Source: an uncultured Bacteroidales bacterium
Lineage (GTDB): Bacteria > Bacteroidota > Bacteroidia > Bacteroidales > UBA932
Length of the DNA: 13,912 nt
Assembly: GCA_934695325.1 (NCBI GenBank)
Contig: CAKUVD010000021.1
Coordinates: 1-13,912 of the forward strand
Direction: 5' to 3'
In this document: positions 1-6,800 of the stretch, piece by piece
Layout: the number at the start of each line of letters is the position of its first letter
Numbering within the stretch: the first letter of the stretch is position 1
The notes under the pieces: model-generated
The model's database searches: none
Told to the model about the DNA's origin: nothing
The model's input: only the letters and a program-made list of their open reading frames with translations
Position numbers and translations under genes: made by a program

Positions 1-426
1 AAGCCTGTGGCTCTCGTGGAGTCTGAGAAGACAGCGGTCATCTGTTCTGCGATGATGCCGGAGTATGTGTGGCTTGCGACCGGTGGAAAGAGTCAGTTCA
101 ATGAGCGGCTGAATGTACTGCAAGGCAGGGATATAGTGGCGTTTCCGGATGTGGACGGATATGAGACTTGGGTACAGAAAGCGGCAGCACTTCCCTGCCT
201 CGGCATCAATGTCAGCGATATTCTTCAGAAGAATGCCACGGATGAGGAGCGTGAGCAGCACATTGATATCGCTGACTGGCTTATCAAGTGGAAGCTGGAG
301 CCACGGTCGGAAAGCCCAGCCCAAATGAATCGGGCCTTTCAGAAGGTGGCGAGGTATTTCAGTTCGGAATGCCACGAGGAGATTCTGGCACTGATTGAGG
401 ATTTCGAGTTGGAGACGTGGTGGTGA
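1..426 (+). CDS. DUF6371-like / toprim-like protein, C-terminal part (cut by window edge)
   Basis: The reading frame is open to the left edge (codons 1-6 read Lys-Pro before the first GTG at 7), so this is the last 141 residues of a longer protein. Visible motifs are PVALVESEKTA, then VWLATGGKSQFN, then GRDIVAFPDVDGYETW. The Glu of the first motif and the Asp-x-Asp of the third have the layout of a toprim-type metal site. This arrangement, with a following IDIADWLI segment, fits my memory of the DUF6371 family, found in Bacteroidales mobile elements and prophages beside replication or primase-like genes. A role in DNA replication or priming of an element is an inference. The stop at 424-426 is followed by 77 nt before the DUF3800 gene, which appears to have its own promoter. 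The N-terminal zinc-finger-like part expected for the family lies outside the window. Confidence 0.7.
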   Translation, partial: KPVALVESEKTAVICSAMMPEYVWLATGGKSQFNERLNVLQGRDIVAFPDVDGYETWVQKAAALPCLGINVSDILQKNATDEEREQHIDIADWLIKWKLEPRSESPAQMNRAFQKVARYFSSECHEEILALIEDFELETWW

Positions 427-452
427 GTGGCGTGGAGATACCCGACAAAATA

Positions 453-484
453 TTTGAAAATATCACTTAATTTCGCTAATTTCG
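453..484 (+). promoter_or_regulatory. Bacteroides-type promoter for the DUF3800 gene
   Basis: TTTG at 453-456, a 20-nt spacer, then TAATTTCG at 477-484, one mismatch from the TAnnTTTG -7 consensus. Transcription would begin near 490, leaving a very short leader before the ATG at 504. Moderate support only. Confidence 0.45.
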
Positions 485-503
485 GACATTATTTGTCAGA
501 ACC

Positions 504-1253
504 ATGGGTAAGAAATACTATATGTATGTCGATGAATGTGGCGATCAGAATCTTTCCAATTTCGAGGTAACCTTCCCTATATTCACGTTATGTGGGGTGA
601 TTGTTTCTGAAAGTCAGAGAATTGCGCTTGAGGAGAAAGTCAATGAAATGAAACGGCGTTTTTGGGGAACTACAGGAGTAATTCTTCATTCCAGAGACAT
701 ACGCAAGTGCGAAAAAGCATTCGTAACCCTTTTCGATCTTGAGGTCAAACAGAAATTCTACAATGAAATCAACAGCATACTTGGCGAAGCCGGAGCATAT
801 ACTGTTGTCACCTGCTCGATTCTAAAAGAGGAATACATCCGCCAGTTCGGACGCTTTAACGATGTTTATGGACAATCTCTTTCCCTGTTGGTGGAACGAG
901 CCATTTTCTACCTTGACGATTTGAATACAGAAGGAGACATTGACCTTCAGATAATAGCAGAAATGCGAGGGAAGAGAGAAGACAAGAATCTTTTAAGCTA
1001 CTACAATCAGCTGCGCGACAAAGGCACATATTGGGTAACTCCTGAAAGGCTGCAATCTCACGTGAAGAGATTTGACTTTGTCGCCAAAAGAGACAATGTG
1101 ATAGGGCTTCAGATTGCCGACCTTATTGCATATCCGATTACAAGGCATATTCTCGAACCGGAAATATTGAATCCATCTTTCAATGTTTTGGAAAAGAACA
1201 TCTATTGCTCTGAGGGAAAGCGTCTGGGGATGAAAGTCATACCTAAGAAATAA
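504..1253 (+). CDS. DUF3800 domain-containing protein
   Basis: 249 residues, a normal length for DUF3800. Family hallmarks are all present: an N-terminal YVDECGD motif (residues 8-14; Asp10 and Glu11 are probable metal ligands), LHSRDI at 61-66, an acidic AEMRGKRED motif at 152-160, and the C-terminal GLQIADLIAYP motif at 201-211. DUF3800 proteins are thought to have an RNase H-like nuclease fold and are common in phages, mobile elements and defence islands. Their substrate is not established. The start at 504 follows a near-consensus promoter, and no longer in-frame start is needed. The stop codon (1251-1253) overlaps the T-run of a terminator that faces it from the other strand, belonging to a predicted small RNA. 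DUF3800 genes elsewhere have been linked to structured RNA motifs, so the pair may be a unit; that link is inference. Confidence 0.85.
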   Translation: MGKKYYMYVDECGDQNLSNFEVTFPIFTLCGVIVSESQRIALEEKVNEMKRRFWGTTGVILHSRDIRKCEKAFVTLFDLEVKQKFYNEINSILGEAGAYTVVTCSILKEEYIRQFGRFNDVYGQSLSLLVERAIFYLDDLNTEGDIDLQIIAEMRGKREDKNLLSYYNQLRDKGTYWVTPERLQSHVKRFDFVAKRDNVIGLQIADLIAYPITRHILEPEILNPSFNVLEKNIYCSEGKRLGMKVIPKK

Positions 1254-1332
1254 AAAAAAGAGTTGAGATAAAAATCTGCAACCCTTTCTCAACCGGGGAC
1301 ACCCCAGTCCATTGGATAGACGAACCATCCAT
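1246..1332 (-). ncRNA. predicted small structured RNA, three hairpins, facing the DUF3800 gene
   Basis: Read on the minus strand, a promoter (1335-1366) is followed by three consecutive hairpins and a T-run. Hairpin 1 (1330-1314) is GGATGG/CTATCC with one G-U pair and a 5-nt TTCGT loop. Hairpin 2 (1307-1293) is CTGGGG/CCCCGG with a TGT loop and one U-G pair; that pair forms only in minus-strand RNA. Hairpin 3 (1293-1262) is GTTGAGA/TCTCAAC followed by eight T (1259-1252), an intrinsic terminator. The RNA would be about 80-87 nt. No ORF of note lies within it. It is convergent with the DUF3800 gene and ends on that gene's stop codon. It could be a DUF3800-associated RNA, an antisense regulator, or simply a terminator with a spurious promoter. 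Confidence 0.6.
1252..1293 (-). terminator. intrinsic terminator of the predicted small RNA
   Basis: On the minus strand a 7-bp stem GTTGAGA/TCTCAAC (1293-1287 with 1268-1262) is followed by TC and eight T residues (1259-1252). There is no T-run on the other side, so it does not serve the DUF3800 gene. Confidence 0.7.
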
Positions 1333-1334
1333 TG

Positions 1335-1366
1335 CAAAGATACAAACTTTTTTAACTAACAAGCAA
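1335..1366 (-). promoter_or_regulatory. Bacteroides-type promoter for the small RNA
   Basis: On the minus strand a perfect TAnnTTTG box, TATCTTTG, lies at 1342-1335. A TTG lies 21 nt upstream (1366-1364), and another at 1362-1360 with 17-nt spacing. Transcription is predicted to start near 1332-1328, directly before the first hairpin. Confidence 0.6.
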
Positions 1367-1515
1367 GAGTTCGCAAAAAAGTTTTTTGATAAATATATAC
1401 ACACAGATACTCCTGAAGCCGGTAAAAAGTGGCAAATGACGCTCTTTCTAGTGGATACAAACGAACTGGAACAAACAAACATCAGAAGGAGTGTAATTGT
1501 GTTTTCTTACTTCCA

Positions 1516-1995
1516 TCAAATCTTGTGGCAGAACAATCTGAATAGAATCATTGATACATTTATTGATAATACCAATACGCCCATCCACATCAGTGCCTTC
1601 TGCCACCAGCGGAGGACATTGATTTCCCGCTCTACGACAGTCTCGATAGTGCAGATTTTCTGCTCCTCTTTGTAGCGGTCTTTATATGATAGGTAGATGC
1701 CCATCGAGTCCACGACTGCTTTTGATGTAAGGCGGTTGTCTTTAAGTGCCACTATTTGTTGTACTCTGGCAGATTCTTTGAGCGTGCGAATCTCCTCCTA
1801 CCGTGCTCGGCCGGTCGAATCACATTTGATCAGGGCTTGAATGATGGAAGAGTCCGGCTGAACTTGAATGACGGTGTCACGGATGGTTTCGGTGATTACT
1901 ACCGTATGTTCGGTGTTTTCCGTCTTGTGAGGATATAGTTTCGGACAGCAGGAAGCCACGGCCAATGCGGACAAAAGTATGATTTTGGATTTCAT
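1516..1995 (-). pseudogene. unimolecular spanin-like lipoprotein with an in-frame amber codon
   Basis: Two reading frames, 1995-1798 and about 1797-1516, are in the same frame and separated only by TAG at 1800-1798. Joined, they make a 159-codon gene. Residues 1-16 form a lipoprotein signal peptide ending in VASC (Cys16). The middle is hydrophilic and charged. Residues about 134-155 form a strong C-terminal membrane segment after the WWQK motif. An outer-membrane lipid anchor plus a C-terminal inner-membrane helix is the layout of unimolecular spanins (as in phage T1 gp11), which fuse inner and outer membranes at the end of lysis. Its place beside a lysozyme and a holin-like gene fits. The amber at codon 66 would leave a secreted lipoprotein stub without the membrane helix. 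It may be a decayed gene, a sequencing error, or a TAG read as Gln, as in some Bacteroidales phages. No other gene here demands TAG recoding, and TAG ends the gene at 5963-6706. Confidence 0.65.
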
Positions 1996-2020
1996 TATGC
2001 TGATGTTTAATGATTAGTAT

Positions 2021-2028
2021 TAACTTTG
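2021..2028 (+). promoter_or_regulatory. -7 promoter box for the small gene at 2050
   Basis: TAACTTTG matches TAnnTTTG exactly. No clear -33 TTG is found at the usual distance. The box lies 21 nt before the ATG at 2050 and overlaps the upstream in-frame TTG (2026), so translation most likely begins at 2050. Confidence 0.4.
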
Positions 2029-2049
2029 CAATCGAAAATAGATTCAATT

Positions 2050-2259
2050 ATGAAGAACAAGAAGCTGCGGATTACGGAAAAGGTCTTTCTTCTGGCCAAC
2101 CGCAGGGCTTCAAGAACAGAGGAAATTGAGAAGTACGGGAAACAGATCCTGATGAGGTCTATCACCCACAAGTCGAAAAAGGTCTATGACCGCAAGCGTC
2201 TGAAAAAGGCAGGCATCAACTACAACGATGACCTGCCTTTATTCATTTCTGTCGCTTAA
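2050..2259 (+). CDS. small basic conserved hypothetical protein
   Basis: 69 residues starting MKNKKLRITEKVFLLANRR, rich in Lys and Arg, ending with a hydrophobic patch NDDLPLFISVA. It contains the segments RASRTEEIEKYGK and HKSKKVYDRKRLKKAG. I recognise this as a type of small protein seen repeatedly in Bacteroides genomes near phage lysis genes, but I know of no function. The ATG at 2050 is preferred over the earlier TTG at 2026 because the -7 promoter box covers that codon. It is transcribed against the lysis genes and overlaps the 3' end of the holin-like gene by 17 nt (2243-2259), tail to tail. The positive charge would allow nucleic-acid binding, which is only a guess. Confidence 0.65.
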   Translation: MKNKKLRITEKVFLLANRRASRTEEIEKYGKQILMRSITHKSKKVYDRKRLKKAGINYNDDLPLFISVA

Positions 2260-2545
2260 TTTGTTCCCTCAGTTGCCTTACCTCGTCCTTCAACTGAGAG
2301 TTTTCCGTGCAGAGCCTATCGACGGAAGCCTTCAACTCCTCGTTTTCCTTTCTGACGGCAACAATCTCCGAATTCACGGCAGTGATGTCCGCAAGCAGTT
2401 TCCTGTTTTCAGAAGAGAGCAGGTCAATGGAAGCCTGAAGGTCTTTCAGGAAGTCATTTCTCCGCTTGCGGGAACCGGCACCCCAGCCGACAGCTGCCGT
2501 GAACAAAGGGATGACATAAGTCCCGATGAATGTCAATGCCTCCAT
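2243..2545 (-). CDS. holin-like small membrane protein with coiled coil
   Basis: 100 residues. An N-terminal hydrophobic helix (about residues 4-24, including TYVIPLFTAAVGWGAG) is followed by the basic stretch SRKRRNDFLK and then a long coiled coil (about 35-97) rich in Leu, Glu, Lys and Asp. It lies 3 nt downstream of the lysozyme gene, and a GGAGGGC sequence just before its ATG could serve as a Shine-Dalgarno site, so the two are probably co-translated. One membrane segment plus a charged tail next to an endolysin suggests a holin or holin-associated protein. No conserved holin motif is visible, so the role rests on context. The 3' end overlaps the convergent small gene by 17 nt. Confidence 0.65.
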   Translation of the reverse strand: MEALTFIGTYVIPLFTAAVGWGAGSRKRRNDFLKDLQASIDLLSSENRKLLADITAVNSEIVAVRKENEELKASVDRLCTENSQLKDEVRQLREQIKRQK

Positions 2546-2548
2546 ACC

Positions 2549-2980
2549 TCAGCCCTCCGAAAAGTAAAGTCTCATCTCCGCAAACCGACGCTTCTGAAGC
2601 CCCGGCAGGACAACACCTTTTGCATATACCCACCGCAGGAACTCGTCCATAATTGAATTATCGTCCGGATTAGCCTTGATTTTCTTCAGAAGAGTGGACT
2701 TCCGGAAGTTTCCGCCTCCGACATTGAACACGAAGGACACAAGGGCATCGAACTGGCATTGGCGCAGATTCAGGCACTTCGTCTTGACGACATTCTCGAC
2801 CGCAGCAATGTCTTGTCGCAAGAACGCCTCCGCCTGTTCTTTCGTGATGCTCATTTCTGGCACTACTCCGGAAGTATGCCCATATCCGACAGTCCAGACT
2901 CCGGCAGGACACCTATATGCAGTAAGTCGCAGTCCCTCGAACTGCCGCATTAATGAATATGCTTTCTCGCTTGCCTTCAT
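2549..2980 (-). CDS. phage lysozyme (glycoside hydrolase family 24 endolysin)
   Basis: 143 residues from the ATG at 2980; upstream starts (3019, 3043) would add 13-21 polar residues, and 3043 lies inside the terminator hairpin. The protein begins MKASEKAYSLMRQFEGLRLT and carries the GH24 active-site pattern Glu15, eight residues, Cys24, five residues, Thr30, within FEGLRLTAYRCPAGVWTVGY. T4 lysozyme has Asp at the Cys position; many phage endolysins use Cys there and are active. Later family features are the QFDALVSFVFNVGGGNF and LPGLQKRRFAEMRLY segments. It hydrolyses the MurNAc-GlcNAc bond of peptidoglycan during host lysis. No secretion signal is evident, so release would need a holin; the holin-like gene follows directly, then the spanin-like gene. 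Confidence 0.9.
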   Translation of the reverse strand: MKASEKAYSLMRQFEGLRLTAYRCPAGVWTVGYGHTSGVVPEMSITKEQAEAFLRQDIAAVENVVKTKCLNLRQCQFDALVSFVFNVGGGNFRKSTLLKKIKANPDDNSIMDEFLRWVYAKGVVLPGLQKRRFAEMRLYFSEG

Positions 2981-3019
2981 AATATTGTCTGTTTTCTGTT
3001 TGCTTGATTTTTTAATCAT

Positions 3020-3084
3020 AAGAGTAAAACAAAGCCCCACCACCGGAGTCCGCCATTCCTGACGATGATTCCAAGTGACGGGGC
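3020..3084 (-). terminator. terminator between phage-like gene and lysozyme
   Basis: On the minus strand GCCCCGTCAC (3084-3075) pairs along all ten positions, with two G-U pairs, with GTGGTGGGGC (3043-3034). The loop is about 31 nt and is followed by TTTGTTTTACTCTT (3033-3020). The T-rich tract on this side only, and its position just after the gene ending at 3105, support an intrinsic terminator or attenuator controlling read-through into the lysis genes. Confidence 0.6.
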
Positions 3085-3104
3085 GATGATGAACTAAGCG
3101 ATGG

Positions 3105-3785
3105 CTAAAGCGAAATCTCCCCGAGCATCTCGCCGGACTTCTCGCCCGTCTTGACGTTGATGAAGAAATACTTCAGGAACACCTTCGGGGCTGCTGCGGT
3201 GACCTCCCCGTGCACGGCCTTGTAGTCGGCAAGGATGTCAATCTGCTCGTCAACGACGGCTCTCGGAGCACCGATGCTCACTGCCTTGCTGTAAGCTCTT
3301 GTCACACCCTTGCTCTGTGGAGCAGATGCCATAATGACAAGCCGGAGGTCATCCCTCTCAGCCGGTGGGTCCGGCAGCTGGAAATGGAAGTTCGCCGCGG
3401 TGAGAGAAAGATCCGCCTCGCAAGGCGCATCGACACCAGTAAGCACAGGCGGCGTAGTGAGCGCGGCGCCACCTGCCTTGACGATCCAGAAGTTCAGCCT
3501 CGAATAGAGGTTCGCCCCGGAAATCTTGCTCGACGTGCCGAGAACGGACTTGCCCTTCTGCGTGTTCGCCAATGCGTTCCACGCAAGGATCTGCGCATTG
3601 GTGAGACCTTTCCAGCCCTGCGAGAGCTGCTTGAAGATTGCCTTGACGGAAGACTGGGCAGCCGTCTTGAAACCGCCGCCGTAGCCACGGTTGCGGATGT
3701 ACTTGCGTCCACGGACCTTCGCCGCGGTCACGCCTTTCGCCGAGCCTGACATCTCCTCGAAGGCGATTGATGGAATGTACTTCAT
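3105..3785 (-). CDS. phage-like structural-type protein (paralog A)
   Basis: 226 residues, no signal peptide. The N-terminal module (about 1-115) has the pattern PSIAFEEMSGSAKGVTAAKV, a Gly/Arg-rich stretch, a Gln-rich turn, WKGLTNAQILAWNALA, and SGANLYSRLN with following TPP. This arrangement (small G-rich start, W-x-x-L-x-x-x-Q-x-x-W, then a G-x-x-L/F-x-x-x-N box) is seen in many phage-encoded proteins near structural genes; I cannot name the family with certainty. The C-terminal half is beta-rich, with DYKAVHG and YFFINVKTGEKSG. The same two-part layout occurs in the genes at 4578-5669 and 8149-8874. It is the third gene after the 5709-5739 promoter, 40 nt after the preceding gene, and is followed by a terminator. 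Confidence 0.65.
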   Translation of the reverse strand: MKYIPSIAFEEMSGSAKGVTAAKVRGRKYIRNRGYGGGFKTAAQSSVKAIFKQLSQGWKGLTNAQILAWNALANTQKGKSVLGTSSKISGANLYSRLNFWIVKAGGAALTTPPVLTGVDAPCEADLSLTAANFHFQLPDPPAERDDLRLVIMASAPQSKGVTRAYSKAVSIGAPRAVVDEQIDILADYKAVHGEVTAAAPKVFLKYFFINVKTGEKSGEMLGEISL

Positions 3786-3825
3786 AATGAAATGGTTTTA
3801 AAATGGTTGAACAATGGTATCGTTA

Positions 3826-4581
3826 TTATTGATTGATATTCTCAGATGTTGGTTCAGCATCAGAATCATTCCCGTTCCGGACGATGAATATATTGATGAA
3901 ATCCCCCTGGTTAGAGCCCTCCCCGAATGCAAGCCGGCCCTCACAGGAAAGCGTCTTTCCCTTGAGCCTGCAGACAGAAGTCGGAGTGCCGAATGTATAA
4001 GAATATGCGCTTGCAGTCACAACGGGGAATGTGATGTCAATGTCCTCCGGCAGCCCCTCAAGCGTGCACTCGAAGGCATCCTTGTAGTCATCCCCTGCGA
4101 ACTTGTCGAAGCAGATGTACAGGTAGCACCAATTGTCCGTAACGACGGCCTTCGTGTCTGTGGCTGACTGGCTGCCGCTCTCTCCATTAACGATTGACGG
4201 TCTAAGGACAGTATTCAGAGGGCAGTCCATCCTCTGGCCGAGCGTGACATAGGCCGAAGCGAAATACAGCGTCAGTGGCCCGAACTCGTCAAACTCCGAC
4301 AACTTTTCCACGCATATCGTATGCGAATCCCGAATCCAGGACTTCACGATCGTGCTCGCACCGTCAGCCTTTGATGACCGCAGGAACACCGCCGTCACAG
4401 CACTTCTGTTGATGCTCAAATCAGGAACCGTGATCTCCAGAACCTCAGCCGCCTTGTATTTCTCATTGTCCGTGTCAATGCTGACCACGCCGTTGAGAAT
4501 CACAAGCCCTTTTTCCTGCCAGTCACGGAACCCAATCTCCGCAACACCGAAATTATTCGCCAATGCCTTCATACACATCAT
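3826..4581 (-). CDS. hypothetical protein of the phage-like operon
   Basis: 251 residues from the ATG at 4581, whose ATGA overlaps the stop of the upstream gene, a sign of translational coupling; the Met at 4572 (MKALANN) is an alternative start three codons later. The longer frame upstream to 4743 is only an overlap with the neighbouring gene and reads as Arg-rich nonsense. There is no signal peptide or membrane helix. The sequence is acidic and beta-rich, with alternating hydrophobic strands such as TLYFASAYVTLGQ and WCYLYICFDKFAGDD. I do not recognise the family. Its position between two paralogous phage-like genes on one transcript suggests a virion or tail accessory protein, which is inference. 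Confidence 0.6.
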   Translation of the reverse strand: MMCMKALANNFGVAEIGFRDWQEKGLVILNGVVSIDTDNEKYKAAEVLEITVPDLSINRSAVTAVFLRSSKADGASTIVKSWIRDSHTICVEKLSEFDEFGPLTLYFASAYVTLGQRMDCPLNTVLRPSIVNGESGSQSATDTKAVVTDNWCYLYICFDKFAGDDYKDAFECTLEGLPEDIDITFPVVTASAYSYTFGTPTSVCRLKGKTLSCEGRLAFGEGSNQGDFINIFIVRNGNDSDAEPTSENINQ

Positions 4582-5669
4582 CCCCTGATTACGTCTACCG
4601 CCACTTCCGCCGCCGTCCCGAACACCTCGAACTCCATAAGATACTGACCGCCTCTCCTTGATATGGCGATGCGCCTCCCGTATCCGTCCACGCCTACGAG
4701 CGGCTTGACTGAATGCTCGATGCACGCGATCTCGTACTTGCATTTGCCGAGACCTCTCCCTATCAGGAAGCAGTCAACATCCTCGCGTGGAAAATCATCG
4801 TCGTTGAAATCAATGTACATATACGACCCGTTGCCGAGAAATCCATATTTTCCAGAAGCCGTCACCATAACCGGACTCCCGGAAAGCTCCAGCCTCATAT
4901 CCTTGAAAGGAGAGTTCGCATCCGAAACCGCATCCGAAAAGTCCATCCGTGGACGCACCTTGTATAGTTCCTTGTTCACGTTCGACAGTCCGCTGCAAAC
5001 CGTTGAGACGGCCATCGACTCGCCGGTGAATCCCGTCTCCGTATCCATCCACCAGAACGACAGGAAATACTTCTGCCCTACAACCGGCGCGAACCCGATC
5101 CTGTCAATGTACGCCTCCGTGATGTCCGCGTCTCCCCAATCAGGAGAGAACGCAGGAGTGATGATGACGATGCTGTTCCACCCGGAAGACACTCCCGTGC
5201 TCGTGGTCTGCGACATTTTCACAACAAGCCGATGATGCTCCGACGGCTGGTTCAGACCAACGAATATGATCCTGCCTGGCGTAACCCAGAAATCATCGTA
5301 GTCCACCTCAGGGACATCCGATGTATAGACCGGAGCGGACTCCAGCATTGTCATCCCGGCAAGTGCCCTATTGGTATTGATGCGCACGAACGCATTGTGC
5401 GCCGTCAGCTCTGCCGCCTTGCCGAACGTCGAGATGCCTTTCATCCTGTCCGCCAAAATCTCCCAGCCCTTCATCTGGGAATCGGAAAGCTGCTTGTATG
5501 ACCGGGAGATCCTGGACAGGGTGTTGCGGCTCACGGCCTGTGCCGGAGTTGTTATGCTGCTGTGCTGTGATTTTGTTGAAAGAATGGTTCTGCCCTTCGT
5601 GCTCCGGGCAGTGACTCCCTTTGCGGAGCCCGAGAAATCGCTGAACGCTATGGATGGCCTGACTATCAT
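4578..5669 (-). CDS. phage-like structural-type protein with C-terminal extension (paralog B)
   Basis: 363 residues from the ATG at 5669. This start aligns MIVRPSIAFSDFSGSAKGVTA with the start of paralog A (MKYIPSIAFEEMSGSAKGVTA); an in-frame ATG at 5687 would add six residues. Residues 1-115 repeat the shared module (GSAKGVTA, YKQLSDSQMKGWEILA, TAHNAFVRIN). Residues about 115-235 repeat the beta-rich half (HRLVVKMSQTTSTGV, YFLSFWWMDTETGFTGES). The last about 125 residues have no counterpart in the paralogs and contain many aromatic and Gly residues (MDFSDAVSDANSPFKDMRLE, then SYMYIDFNDDDFP). First gene of the operon, with its promoter about 40 nt upstream; its stop overlaps the next start. 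Function unknown; a receptor-contacting or tail accessory role is possible. Confidence 0.65.
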   Translation of the reverse strand: MIVRPSIAFSDFSGSAKGVTARSTKGRTILSTKSQHSSITTPAQAVSRNTLSRISRSYKQLSDSQMKGWEILADRMKGISTFGKAAELTAHNAFVRINTNRALAGMTMLESAPVYTSDVPEVDYDDFWVTPGRIIFVGLNQPSEHHRLVVKMSQTTSTGVSSGWNSIVIITPAFSPDWGDADITEAYIDRIGFAPVVGQKYFLSFWWMDTETGFTGESMAVSTVCSGLSNVNKELYKVRPRMDFSDAVSDANSPFKDMRLELSGSPVMVTASGKYGFLGNGSYMYIDFNDDDFPREDVDCFLIGRGLGKCKYEIACIEHSVKPLVGVDGYGRRIAISRRGGQYLMEFEVFGTAAEVAVDVIRG

Positions 5670-5708
5670 TGTCTCTGATTTAGTCAAGCAGCCTTGCGAT
5701 TCCGATTA

Positions 5709-5739
5709 CAAATATAGTAAATTATATCTATAAATCAAA
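5709..5739 (-). promoter_or_regulatory. Bacteroides-type promoter of the phage-like operon
   Basis: On the minus strand TTTG (5739-5736), a 19-nt AT-rich spacer, then TATATTTG (5716-5709), a full match to the consensus. Transcription would start near 5702, about 33 nt before the ATG at 5669. Confidence 0.7.
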
Positions 5740-5874
5740 TAATTATATATCATAACATAAACTAATACTTTATATCTTTTTCGCAACAACTCGTGCCCCA
5801 TTTTACAAGACAGCCACATTAGTCGAGATGATTTTCACCTATAAGATTAGTGCGCTATTTTAATCGCAATGTCA

Positions 5875-5904
5875 TTGTGGATTCTTAAATGCGATGTATC
5901 TTTA
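5875..5904 (+). promoter_or_regulatory. Bacteroides-type promoter for the lipoprotein genes
   Basis: TTG at 5875-5877, a 19-nt spacer, then TATCTTTA at 5897-5904, one mismatch from TAnnTTTG. The predicted start near 5911 gives a leader of about 50 nt before the ATG at 5963 and excludes the upstream in-frame ATG at 5894. Confidence 0.5.
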
Positions 5905-5962
5905 CGCTGAATTTGGGTTGCGCACACTTTTTGACGCACCGCAAACCCTAAAAAACATCTGT

Positions 5963-6706
5963 ATGGAACATCACGGAATATTCGGAGCGGTCATCTGCTC
6001 CATACTCGCAATGACAACATTGTCCTGTGAGAAATCGGATAAGGTCGAGAAGTTCCCGGAAGGCACCTCGATGCTCAAGATGATGAACGAGGACAACGGA
6101 GGAAGCACCCTCGGAAACTCAGACGTCTATATCACTTCCTCCGGGAACTTCAAGAGCGGTTCGCTTCCGATTCTCGACTGCGGAAAGAAAGACGGAATCG
6201 GAGACATCGGATTGCCGGACTTTACGAATATGGCTCCGGAGGCCGCCGTGACGTTGGGGCACGGATATGTCATCTGCGACTCCGAAAGCGTGGTGGACTT
6301 CCCCTCCAGGAAGAAGGCAATCCGCGAGGATGCGCTGATGTACAGGGTTTATGCGGACTCGTGGATCACGGACGACAAGGGCAATACCGTCGGGGCCAAT
6401 GTGTATTTCCTTCTCGGCAATCCACTGGAGCACGGGCAGATGCCGGAGATGGGCAGCAATGTCGGAGGTCTATCTTGGAATCTTGTGAACAATGGCTCTA
6501 ACACAATCGGCATAAAGCTGCCTTCTGAAGACATTGAGGCAGATTGCAGCGACAGTATTCTGGCATTTTCCACAAACGGAAAGACTCTGACTCTGAAACT
6601 ATCAGAGAGCCCTATGTCATACGAGATTGGTGAGCGGAGATTCCGCATCCGCAGCGGAAGAGTCTATACAGAAGTCGTTGTCACTGTGAACAGCGACACT
6701 TATTAG
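5963..6706 (+). CDS. DUF5036-like lipoprotein
   Basis: 247 residues from the ATG at 5963, chosen because it begins a signal peptide (MEHHGIFGAVICSILAMTTL) ending in a lipobox with Cys22, and because the promoter lies before it. The mature part starts CEKSDKVEKFPEGT and contains LKMMNEDNGGSTLGNSDVYI, then LPILDCGKKDGIGDIGLPDF, MAPEAAVTLGHGYVI, and ends FRIRSGRVYTEVVVTV. This order matches my memory of the DUF5036 family of Bacteroides lipoproteins, whose function is unknown. It is expected to be anchored to the outer membrane. It runs against the phage-like genes on both sides and has its own promoter, so it looks like cargo (a moron). A second lipoprotein gene follows after 94 nt, perhaps co-transcribed. 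Ends in TAG. Confidence 0.8.
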   Translation: MEHHGIFGAVICSILAMTTLSCEKSDKVEKFPEGTSMLKMMNEDNGGSTLGNSDVYITSSGNFKSGSLPILDCGKKDGIGDIGLPDFTNMAPEAAVTLGHGYVICDSESVVDFPSRKKAIREDALMYRVYADSWITDDKGNTVGANVYFLLGNPLEHGQMPEMGSNVGGLSWNLVNNGSNTIGIKLPSEDIEADCSDSILAFSTNGKTLTLKLSESPMSYEIGERRFRIRSGRVYTEVVVTVNSDTY

Positions 6707-6800
6707 AAGCTATTCTGATTTGTTTGCATAAAGATTTTTCACTTCAAAGAACAATCCCAAACAAGTAGGAACAATCTATTAATAAACAGATACTTAGTAT

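Noticed and set aside
1436..1675. 79-residue plus-strand frame
   Set aside because: Mostly opposite the spanin-like gene; no start signal, no family resemblance.
2228..2656. 142-residue plus-strand frame
   Set aside because: Lies fully opposite the holin-like and lysozyme genes, which have clear family features; it is a shadow frame.
3210..3749. 179-residue plus-strand frame
   Set aside because: Opposite paralog A, Arg-rich, no motif, no promoter; a shadow frame.
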